Assembly: GCF_027922165.1 (NCBI RefSeq)
Contig: NZ_BSFD01000002.1
Span: forward strand, 104,853-168,852
Length of the DNA: 64,000 nucleotides
Direction: 5' to 3'
From: Brevundimonas intermedia
GTDB lineage: Bacteria; Pseudomonadota; Alphaproteobacteria; Caulobacterales; Caulobacteraceae
Numbering within the stretch: position 1 is the stretch's first letter; each line of letters opens with the position of its first letter. The notes under the pieces were generated by a model. The model saw nothing but the letters and a program-made list of their open reading frames with translations, was not told the DNA's origin and did not search any database. The position numbers were made by a program, and so were the translations under genes. Shown piece after piece: positions 19,768-27,188 of this stretch.

Positions 19768-19878
19768 CTACATCCGGCCAGCCATCCGCGCCCTCACTCC
19801 CAGCCTTTCCATCAGCATCAAACGGGTCGGAACGCTCGGCAAGAGAAGCGAGAGGATGACCATGAGATCGACAAGCAT
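19768..19878 (-). CDS. Possible 36-residue membrane peptide within a repeated element
   Basis: The minus-strand frame begins with a hydrophobic run (LVDLMVILSLLLPSV) and has GGGAGG six bases before its ATG. Its upstream half lies in an element (19833-19907) repeated at 60503-60580, where the ATG is replaced by CTG. It is either a small gene with a degenerate paralogue or a fortuitous frame inside a repeat. The rest of the 19738-20126 gap shows no gene. Confidence 0.25.
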   Translation of the reverse strand: MLVDLMVILSLLLPSVPTRLMLMERLGVRARMAGRM

Positions 19879-19907
19879 GACCGCCTCCCGATGTCGTCCT
19901 CGGTCGG
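19833..19907. repeat. Dispersed repeat, copy A
   Basis: The stretch from CGCTCGGCA to TCCTCGGTCGG aligns by eye with 60503-60580 at roughly three quarters identity, with a three-base gap. Shared blocks include ATGAGATC, GACAAGCA and TCCTCGGTCGG. Both copies are intergenic. Confidence 0.5.
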
Positions 19908-20126
19908 AACGGCAAGCCTAATCGTGGGCGGCGCAAAACCGCTAGCGACCGTTAGTCGCCAAGATTGGTCGTCGAAATCCAGGCAGAACCAGACATTCGG
20001 CCATCGAAAAAGACTTTCGGGATGCGCTGCAGCGCTCACCTATGCCCTAACAAGGCGCCTCCCTCGATTCCGCGGCCGAGTGAAGCGCTTCCGTTCGCAG
20101 CGAGGACTTTGCTGATCTTTGGTGAT

Positions 20127-20480
20127 ATGAGCAGCTCAATGGTCAAGCCTTTGCGGGAAATCGTCCGTCGATTTGGCTTCGTCAGCACCCTGCTGCTGAC
20201 GCTGGTTTTCGCCATGCCTGCTTTCGAAACCCACGCCTGCGCTGCGGAGTCGCCGGCCAGCGCACAGGTCGCCGAGGTGGCGTCCGGCGACGACGTCCAA
20301 TGCCCCGACTGCGGCCCGGCGTGCGCCAACGGCTGTTGCCATGCGCCGCATTCCGCCGTGTCCAACGACGTCGCGACGCCGCGATTCGTCGCCCTGTTTG
20401 GCCAGCCACAAGCCTGGAGCGACAGCGTCGCCTCTCCGCTTGGGCGGCCTGACGGTCCCGAGCGCCCTCCCAGAACCTGA
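20127..20480 (+). CDS. Small exported Cys/His-rich protein of the metal-efflux operon
   Basis: The 117-residue protein has a hydrophobic export segment (VSTLLLTLVFAMPAF) and a metal-binding-like cluster CPDCGPACANGCCHAPH. It opens the czc-type operon. Small Cys/His proteins at this position (CzcI-like) are thought to bind or sense metal in the periplasm; homology to CzcI proper is not shown. The ATG at 20127 was chosen because the longer frame contains no plausible N-terminus. Confidence 0.65.
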   Translation: MSSSMVKPLREIVRRFGFVSTLLLTLVFAMPAFETHACAAESPASAQVAEVASGDDVQCPDCGPACANGCCHAPHSAVSNDVATPRFVALFGQPQAWSDSVASPLGRPDGPERPPRT

Positions 20481-20585
20481 TCCTGAGGCCAGACCTGGCG
20501 TCCGGCCTTCTTGAGCCCTGCGCGTGGCGGAGACGCCGCGCGTCCTGAACTCTGGGCCCGGCCGTGCGCCGGGCGAGGATCGATC

Positions 20586-21734
20586 ATGACCTTGAAGAAA
20601 CACTGGCTGATGACCGGCGCCGCCGTCATCATCGCCCTGGGTGCGGGCTTTGGCTTCGCCCGCATTCTGGACCGCCCCCCGGCCGAGGCCGGACATGCCG
20701 AGGCGGGTCACGCCGAAGAGACCGGCGAAGAGGCCTTCGTCGCCCTGACGCCCCAGGAGGCGGCGCGGGCCGGCGTCTCCGTCATCACCGTGCAACGGGG
20801 CGGCGGGGCGGAACTGAAGCTGCCCGGTCGCGTCGCCTTTGCGCCTGGCGCAGAGGCCGCGGTCGACGCCCCCCTGGGCGGCGCCGTGGTGCGGGTCCAT
20901 GTCGGCCTAGGCGATCGCGTGGCGGCCGGTGCGCCATTGATCACCGTACGAAGCCCGGACGGCGCCGCCTCCCGCGCCGACGCGGACGCGGCAGGTGCGA
21001 CGGTCGAGGCGGCTCGCGCCGCCGAACGCCGCGACCGCACCCTGTTCGAACAGGGCTGGGTCTCGCAAGCACGACTGGACGTCACCGCTGCCGAGACGCG
21101 TCGCGCGGAGGCCCAGCATCGCGCCGCCCGCGCCCGCGTCGGCGCCTTCGGCGCGCCAGGGTCCGACGGCCTTACAGTCGTGCGCAGCCCCATAGGCGGG
21201 GTCGTCACCCGCCTGAGCGCCGCGCCCGGCCAAGTATTGCATGAAGAGGCCTTGCAGGTCGCCGCCGTCGCTGACCCGGGCCGCGTCGAACTTATCTTCG
21301 AAGCCCCGCCCTCAGCCGCCTCCGTTCTAAAAGTCGGCGACACGCTGGAAAGCACGGTCGCGGGATCGCGCGTCGTGTCGGGCGTCGTCATCGCCATCGC
21401 CCCGGCCAATGCCAACGGCGTCGTCATCGTTCGCGCGCGGCCGTCCGCTGAGACGTCCCCGGCGGGGTCCGTCGTGTCGGCCCGCGTCTCGGCCGGCGTG
21501 AGGAGGGGCACACCCGTCGTGCCGCTGGATGCGGTGCAAACCATAGAAGGGTCGCCGTCCGTCTTCGTGCAAGAGAGCAGCGGGTTCCGCGCGCGGCCCG
21601 TCGTGACCGGGCGGACGTCAGACGGTCGTATCGAGATCGTGTCCGGTCTGACCGGGTCCGAACGCATCGCCGGGGCCGGCGCCTTCCTGCTCAAGGCCGA
21701 ACTGGCCAAGGGCGAAGCCGAGCACGGACACTGA
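20586..21734 (+). CDS. czcB: RND efflux periplasmic adaptor, CzcB type
   Basis: This 382-residue membrane-fusion protein has a signal anchor and a His/Glu-rich segment (AGHAEAGHAEETGEE) that could bind metal. The lipoyl-like half motifs are split around an alpha-helical hairpin (about 145-205), with barrel and membrane-proximal domains (VVPLDAVQTIEGSPSVFVQ) and a C-terminal GEAEHGH. It links the inner-membrane pump to an outer-membrane channel. GAGG lies upstream of the ATG. No czcC-like channel gene is found between it and the small Cys protein gene. Confidence 0.9.
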   Translation: MTLKKHWLMTGAAVIIALGAGFGFARILDRPPAEAGHAEAGHAEETGEEAFVALTPQEAARAGVSVITVQRGGGAELKLPGRVAFAPGAEAAVDAPLGGAVVRVHVGLGDRVAAGAPLITVRSPDGAASRADADAAGATVEAARAAERRDRTLFEQGWVSQARLDVTAAETRRAEAQHRAARARVGAFGAPGSDGLTVVRSPIGGVVTRLSAAPGQVLHEEALQVAAVADPGRVELIFEAPPSAASVLKVGDTLESTVAGSRVVSGVVIAIAPANANGVVIVRARPSAETSPAGSVVSARVSAGVRRGTPVVPLDAVQTIEGSPSVFVQESSGFRARPVVTGRTSDGRIEIVSGLTGSERIAGAGAFLLKAELAKGEAEHGH

Positions 21735-21736
21735 TC

Positions 21737-24700
21737 ATGCTGAACCGGATCATCGACGCCTCGGTGCGTTTCCGCTGGCTGGTCGTCGGCCTGGCCGCTG
21801 TCCTGGCTTTGCTGGGTGGACGCGAGCTGTTGCACCTGCCCATCGACGCCGTGCCCGACATCACCAATCGGCAGGTGCAGATCACCACCGTCGCCCCGGC
21901 GCTCGGCCCCGAAGAGGTCGAAAGCCAGGTCACCTTCCCGCTGGAGACCGCGCTGGCCGGCCTGCCGGGCCTGACCGAGACCCGGTCCCTGTCGCGCCAT
22001 GGCTTCTCGCAGATCACCGCCGTCTTCACCGACGCGACCGACATCTACTTCGCCCGCAACCTGATCAACGAACGGCTGCAGGGCGCACGCGAAGACCTGC
22101 CCGAGGGCCTCTCGCCCTCGATGGGCCCGCTCGTGACCGGCCTGGGCGAGGTCTATATCTGGACCCTTGAGCTGACCGGCCCAGCGGCCAAGCCCGGGGC
22201 CGTCTATGTCACGCCCGAAGGCGAGCGACTGGTCACAGATCAGGAGAAGGCCACCTATCTGCGCACCGTCCAGGACTGGATCGTCGCGCCGCAGCTGAAG
22301 ACCGTACCGGGCGTCGCCGGCGTGGACGTGCTGGGCGGCTATGTGAAGGAATACGCGGTCCATCCAGACCCCAGCCGGCTGGCCGCATACGGCGTCGGGC
22401 TGGTGCAACTGGTCGAAGCGCTCGAGCACGCCAATCGCATCGCCGGCGCGGGCTACGTCAACCGCGGGGGGGAGGCCTATATCGTCCGCGCCGACGCCCG
22501 ACTGAAAAGCCTGAGCGACCTGGCCCAGACGCCCATCCTGAACCGCGGCGGCCAGGTGATCCGCGTATCGGACGTGGCGACCGTCGAGATCGGCCGGGCC
22601 CCACGCCTGGGGTCCGCCAGCGCCGACGGCCGTGAGACCGTGGTGGGCACAGCCCTGATGCTGCAGGGCGAGAACTCGCGCGAGGTGGCGCACCGCGTTG
22701 GCGAACGGTTGAAAGCCATCGCCCCCAGCCTGCCGCCCGGTGTGAACCTGCGACCTGAACTGGACCGCACCGAACTGGTCGAGGCGACCATTCGCACCGT
22801 CGAGCACAACCTGCTGCTGGGCGCCCTGCTGGTCGTCGCCGTGCTGTTCTTCGCCCTGGGCAATGTACGGGCGGCGATCATCACCGCCCTGGTCATTCCG
22901 CTCAGCTTCCTGTTCGCCGCCTCGGCGATGAACCGGTTCGGCATCAGCGCCAATCTGCTGAGCCTGGGGGCGCTGGACTTCGGCCTGATCGTCGACGGCG
23001 CCGTGGTGGTGATCGAGAACACCCTGCGTCGCCTGGGGTTGAAACGTACCGAGACGGGCCGTCCCCTGACCATCGCCGAACGGTTGTCGGTCGCCGCAGC
23101 CTCAGCGCGCGAGATGGCGCGGCCGGCCGCCTTTGGCCAGGCGATCATCCTGCTCGTCTATGCGCCCCTGCTGATGTTCGAAGGGGTCGAGGGCAAGATG
23201 TTCGGACCCATGGCCGCCACCGTCATGCTGGCCCTGGCCGCCGCCTTCGTCCTCAGTTTCACCTTCGTGCCCGCCATGGCCGCCTTGCTGGTCAAGGAGC
23301 CCAAGGCGGATCATGAAGAGACTCGGCTGACACGCGCCGCCAAGGCCCGCTATCAGCCCCTGCTGGAGCGCGCCATCGCTCGGCCCCGGCTAGTGCTGAC
23401 CAGCGCCGGGGTCGCCCTGCTGGCGGGCGTGATCGCCTTCCTGACGCTGGGCCGTGAGTTCGTGCCCCAACTGGACGAGGGCGACGTCCTGGTCCAGGCC
23501 CTGCGCGTACCCTCGACCTCGCTGGAACAGAGCCAGGCGATGCAGTTCCAGGTCGAACGCACGCTTAAGGCCATGCCCCAGGTCGAGCGTGTCTTCACCC
23601 GCACCGGCACGGCCGAGGTGGCGTCGGACCCCATGCCTCCGTCGATCTCGGACACCTTCGTCATCCTGAAGGACCGCGGCGACTGGCCCGAGCCGCGACT
23701 GGCGAAGGCCGATCTGGTGGCGGACATGGAGGTGCGACTATCGACCCTGCTGGGCAACAGTTACGAGTTCACCCAGCCCATCGAGATGCGGTTCAACGAA
23801 CTGATCGCCGGGGTCCGGTCGGACGTGGCGGTCATGATCTACGGCGACGACTTCGCCGCCATGAACCGCACGGCCCAGCAGATCGCCACCGTCCTGAATG
23901 GTATTGAGGGCGCGGCGGACGTCCGGGTCGAACAGGTGTCGGGCCAGCCGACCATCACGGCCAGCGTCGATCGCACCGTGGCGGCGGCGCAGGGCGTCCA
24001 CGCCTCGGACGCCGCCGATGCCCTGGCCATCGCCTTCGCGGGTCGCGCGGCGGGTCAGGTGAACGAAGGCGACCGGCGGTTCGATGTCGTCGTGAGGCTG
24101 GACGACGCCTTGCGCGCAGATCCCACAGTCATGGAGCAGCTGCCGGTCATGCCGGAGAACGCCCAGGCCGGCGCCCCGACCGTACCCCTGTCCTCGGTCG
24201 CTCGCTTCGACGTGGCCGAAGGGCCGAACCAGATCAGCCGAGCCGACGGCAAACGTCGCATGATCGTCCAGGCCAATGTCCGCGGTCGCGACCTCGGCGG
24301 CTTTGTCACCGAGGCTCAATCGAAGGTCGCCGATCAGGTCCAGCCGCCGCTGTCCGGCTGGATCGACTGGGGGGGCCAGTTCGAGAACCTGCAGCGCGCC
24401 TCCGCCCGCCTGGCGCTGATCGTGCCCATCGTCTTCTTCACCATCGGCCTACTTCTGGTGCTGGCGCTTCGGTCGTGGAAGGACGCCGCCCTTGTCTTTG
24501 CAGGCGTGCCGCTGGCCTTGGTCGGCGGCGCCCTGGCGCTGGCGGTGCGTGGGATGCCGCTGTCCATCAGCGCGGCGGTCGGCTTCATCGCCGTGTCGGG
24601 CGTGGCCACCCTGAACGGCCTGGTCCTGATGCAGGCCATCCGGCAGCGGCTGACCGAGGGCGTCCCCCCGGGCGAGGCGGCGCTTCACGGCGCCGTCAGC

Positions 24701-24901
24701 CGTCTGCGCGCTGTGCTGACGACGGCCCTGGTCGCAGTGTTGGGCTTCGTTCCCATGGCGTTTGCGGCGGGCGCGGGGGCGGAGGTGCAGAAGCCGCTGG
24801 CCACGGTCGTCATCGGCGGGCTGACCACGGCCACGCTCCTGACACTGATCGTCTTGCCCGTCCTCGCGGCACGTTGGCGATCCGCTACGGCTCACGATTG
24901 A
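21737..24901 (+). CDS. czcA: Heavy-metal RND efflux pump, CzcA type
   Basis: The 1054-residue protein starts LNRIIDASVRFRWLVVGLA and has twelve membrane segments in two halves with large periplasmic loops. Transmembrane helix 4 carries DFGLIVDGAVVVIEN (about 413-427), the form seen in Zn/Co/Cd-exporting HME pumps rather than the Cu/Ag CusA form. It exports divalent cations using the proton gradient. It begins two bases after the adaptor's stop. Confidence 0.95.
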   Translation: MLNRIIDASVRFRWLVVGLAAVLALLGGRELLHLPIDAVPDITNRQVQITTVAPALGPEEVESQVTFPLETALAGLPGLTETRSLSRHGFSQITAVFTDATDIYFARNLINERLQGAREDLPEGLSPSMGPLVTGLGEVYIWTLELTGPAAKPGAVYVTPEGERLVTDQEKATYLRTVQDWIVAPQLKTVPGVAGVDVLGGYVKEYAVHPDPSRLAAYGVGLVQLVEALEHANRIAGAGYVNRGGEAYIVRADARLKSLSDLAQTPILNRGGQVIRVSDVATVEIGRAPRLGSASADGRETVVGTALMLQGENSREVAHRVGERLKAIAPSLPPGVNLRPELDRTELVEATIRTVEHNLLLGALLVVAVLFFALGNVRAAIITALVIPLSFLFAASAMNRFGISANLLSLGALDFGLIVDGAVVVIENTLRRLGLKRTETGRPLTIAERLSVAAASAREMARPAAFGQAIILLVYAPLLMFEGVEGKMFGPMAATVMLALAAAFVLSFTFVPAMAALLVKEPKADHEETRLTRAAKARYQPLLERAIARPRLVLTSAGVALLAGVIAFLTLGREFVPQLDEGDVLVQALRVPSTSLEQSQAMQFQVERTLKAMPQVERVFTRTGTAEVASDPMPPSISDTFVILKDRGDWPEPRLAKADLVADMEVRLSTLLGNSYEFTQPIEMRFNELIAGVRSDVAVMIYGDDFAAMNRTAQQIATVLNGIEGAADVRVEQVSGQPTITASVDRTVAAAQGVHASDAADALAIAFAGRAAGQVNEGDRRFDVVVRLDDALRADPTVMEQLPVMPENAQAGAPTVPLSSVARFDVAEGPNQISRADGKRRMIVQANVRGRDLGGFVTEAQSKVADQVQPPLSGWIDWGGQFENLQRASARLALIVPIVFFTIGLLLVLALRSWKDAALVFAGVPLALVGGALALAVRGMPLSISAAVGFIAVSGVATLNGLVLMQAIRQRLTEGVPPGEAALHGAVSRLRAVLTTALVAVLGFVPMAFAAGAGAEVQKPLATVVIGGLTTATLLTLIVLPVLAARWRSATAHD

Positions 24902-24966
24902 CCTGAAGCGAATGAAGAACGCCTGTGCGATGTTCCGGAATCGGGAACTGATCCTCCCTCTTCTTG

Positions 24967-25345
24967 GTGGACACCCATGCTAGCTTTTCGGAGCTGGGGA
25001 GGAGTGTCTGATGACTGTTCACGCCGGAACTTCACAGGTTCTTTCAAGCGCAAGGCGGTTGACGGATCGCCAACAGCGGCCTGAGCGTCGGGTCTGGGGC
25101 ACGCGAGCTGGGGCTCCACGAGACGGTGCTTCATCGACGGATAACGCAGTTCGGGTGTCAGGAGACGACGGGGACGCCGCGGCGCATCACAACGCAGGCG
25201 TCGTCCCCGTCGCCGTCGGATCTGGCGGCGGCTGGGGTTGCCCGGTTACCACTAGAGAACGGTCAGCTTCGGATGGAGTGGGAATCGAATGTCGGCGCGT
25301 ATCGGCCCCATAAAAAAAGCGCCGCGCTCATCTTGGCTTCGCCGC
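24967..25345 (+). pseudogene. IS3-family transposase OrfA relic
   Basis: Broken reading frames match a Tnp_1/HTH OrfA. RRNFTGSFKRKAV ends in a stop near 25080; in another frame ARELGLHETVLHRRITQFG follows, then SDLAAAGVARLPLENGQLRMEW and a degraded KKSAALI. These correspond to the helix-turn-helix and leucine-zipper segments of OrfA. Frameshifts and a missing OrfB show it is dead. TGGACACCC near 24967 may be the remains of the left end. Between 25345 and 25550 nothing is recognised. Confidence 0.7.
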
Positions 25346-25551
25346 GACACCTTCTATGCCCAACGACATCTCACCAGTCGACCGAACCTCCGTCACTTTC
25401 GCGCGGGGGCGGATGAGGTTTGGGCAGTGGCCACTGCTTGAGAGGCCGCCAGCATGACCGAGCTGTGGTCAGCAAACTTAACCTGACAACGCTTTCCGGC
25501 CCCCGCAGGGCGACGGATGACGTGCGGCGCCCCTTTAAGCCGGCCGTCTGC

Positions 25552-25593
25552 AAAAGAGACGAGGCCGCATCCGGGGATAACGGATGCGGCCTC
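25552..25593 (-). terminator. Intrinsic terminator after the aminotransferase gene
   Basis: GAGGCCGCATCCG and CGGATGCGGCCTC form a perfect 13-base stem around a seven-base loop (25561-25593). On the minus strand it is followed by GTCTCTTTTGC. It suits transcripts ending from the gene at 25694-26854. Confidence 0.75.
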
Positions 25594-25657
25594 AGGTGCG
25601 AGAATGAGCGCCCCCAACGCTCGATCTCAGACTAGGCTGACGCCGGGCCCGGATCAC

Positions 25658-25672
25658 GTCAGAAAGTCTGAC
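25658..25672. promoter_or_regulatory. Orphan copy of the sulfur-regulon operator
   Basis: GTCAGA-AAG-TCTGAC is a perfect inverted repeat with core AGAAAGTCT. Its flank GGATCACGT is shared with the site before the sulfate transporter operon. It lies downstream of the aminotransferase stop and beside the IS relic, with no gene to control in either direction. Confidence 0.45.
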
Positions 25673-25693
25673 ATCGACGCCAGGCTTTCTGTT

Positions 25694-26854
25694 TCAGACC
25701 AGATGTCGCCGCGCCCGACCCAGGCGTTCCGCCGCCTGGTCCAGAACGGCGTCGCCCTTGGCGAAGCACAGACGCGCCACGGTCCTCGTAGAAGGCGCGC
25801 GTTCGAAGGCGGAAAGCGGTATGGCCGCCACGCCGAAGTCCTGTACGATCCGTCGGCAGAAGGCGTCGTCGTCGAGCGTCAGGCCCGAGGCGGCCAGGTC
25901 CACGCACAGGAAATAGGTCCCTTCGCTGGGCGTCAGGACATAGTTTTCGGCGATCAGGGCCGCAGAAAGTCGATCCCGCGATCGCCCGAGGTCGGCCCGC
26001 ATCGCCGCAAACCAGTCCTCTGGCCAGGCCAGCCCAGCCGCCACCGCGGTCTGCAGGTTGGGCGGCGTCGAAAAGGTCAGGAACTGATGCGCCTTGGCCA
26101 GGGGCGTGATCAGGTCCGGCGCCCCGCAGGCGAAGCCGACCTTCCAGCCCGTCAGGCCGAACATCTTGCCCGCAGAGCCGATCTTGACGACCCGGTCCGC
26201 CATGCCGGGCGCCGCCAGCAGCGTCAGGTGCGGCCGCCCATCGAAGACGACATGTTCCCACACCTCGTCGCTGATGACGATCAGGTCGTGCCGCACGCAG
26301 ACGCGCGCCAGCGCCGCGATCTCCTCGGCGTCGAAGACCCGCGCCGCCGGGTTCAGCGGATTGTTGAACAGCACCATCCGCGTCCTGGGCCCCACAGCCG
26401 CCGCAAGGGCCGCCTCGGTCAATCGCCAGCTCGGGGGCTGCAGCGACACCGCGCGGACCACGCCGCCCGCACGCTCAATCAAAGGGCGATAGGCGTCATA
26501 GGCCGGCTCGAAGATCACCACTTCGTCGCCCGGCCGAACATGGGCCAGCAAGGCCGCCGCGATCGCCTCGGTGGCGCCCGAGGTGATCACGACGCCCTCC
26601 ACCGACAGGTCCACGCCCTGCAGGCGGCGATAGTGTTCGACCACCGCTTCACGGAGAGCGGGGTCGCCGCGCGACGGCGGGTACTGGTTCGATCCGTTCA
26701 GGACCGCCTCCGCCGCCAGCCGCCGCAACGCCTCCGGTCCGGGCGCGTCCGGAAACCCCTGCCCCAGATTGATCGCACCGTGTCGGCGGGCGAGACCCGA
26801 CATGGTCTCGAAGACGGTGACGGGCATGTCGGCGAAGACGGGATGGGGGTTCAT
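25694..26854 (-). CDS. Class I/II PLP aminotransferase
   Basis: The 386-residue protein is a fold-type I aminotransferase: INLGQGFPDAPGP, GSNQYPPSRGDPALREAV, ITSGATEAI, FNNPLNPAARV, ISDEVWEHVVFDG, and the PLP lysine in KIGSAGKMFGLTGWKVGF. This set resembles the YbdL/kynurenine-type group, which can transaminate methionine and other amino acids. The ATG at 26854 begins the conserved region. A weak operator-like CTTTAGGATTCCTCC lies upstream at 26916-26930. Confidence 0.92.
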   Translation of the reverse strand: MNPHPVFADMPVTVFETMSGLARRHGAINLGQGFPDAPGPEALRRLAAEAVLNGSNQYPPSRGDPALREAVVEHYRRLQGVDLSVEGVVITSGATEAIAAALLAHVRPGDEVVIFEPAYDAYRPLIERAGGVVRAVSLQPPSWRLTEAALAAAVGPRTRMVLFNNPLNPAARVFDAEEIAALARVCVRHDLIVISDEVWEHVVFDGRPHLTLLAAPGMADRVVKIGSAGKMFGLTGWKVGFACGAPDLITPLAKAHQFLTFSTPPNLQTAVAAGLAWPEDWFAAMRADLGRSRDRLSAALIAENYVLTPSEGTYFLCVDLAASGLTLDDDAFCRRIVQDFGVAAIPLSAFERAPSTRTVARLCFAKGDAVLDQAAERLGRARRHLV

Positions 26855-27011
26855 GCCCTCACCCAAGCGTCTCGCGTCTGGGCTGGCAAGCCTGATGGGC
26901 GCTGACGACGCGGCGCTTTAGGATTCCTCCACTCCGCCTCAACCGATCTCGATTGCGAGGCACCCCCCTCGCGCGCCTGATGCACCGGTCAACGCGCACT
27001 GGAGCCCTCTC

Positions 27012-27188
27012 ATGTTCGCCAAGCCCGCCGGTCTGCCCCTCCGTCCCAATGGCCCTGTGTCGTTCGACCGAGTCCGCATCGCCGTGGCCTGTGCGCCGCA
27101 TGGGGGCTGGACCATCCATATGCCGAGGCGCACGGACGTCACCGCCGCTCGGCCGGGGTCAGATAGTCCGCCAGGAACAGGGCGTTGA
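27012..27188 (+). CDS. Possible 58-residue hypothetical protein
   Basis: GGAG lies seven bases before the ATG, and the first 42 codons show the window's usual G/C-ending codon preference. The product (starting MFAKPAGLPLRPNGPV) has no recognised domain. Its last 50 bases overlap the convergent M14 peptidase gene end, so it may be partly spurious. Confidence 0.3.
   Translation: MFAKPAGLPLRPNGPVSFDRVRIAVACAPHGGWTIHMPRRTDVTAARPGSDSPPGTGR

Noticed and set aside
20708..22807. A 699-codon frame on the minus strand
   Set aside because: It lies opposite the czcB/czcA genes; its translation is low in hydrophobic order and is an antisense shadow of GC-rich codons.
25517..26905. A 462-codon frame on the plus strand
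   Set aside because: It is antisense to the aminotransferase gene and has a Gly/Arg/Gln-rich composition without motifs.
26916..26930. Further copy of the sulfur operator before the aminotransferase
   Set aside because: CTTTAGGATTCCTCC resembles the 57583 site, but the core has a mismatch at a conserved position and no dyad, so it is not listed as a site.
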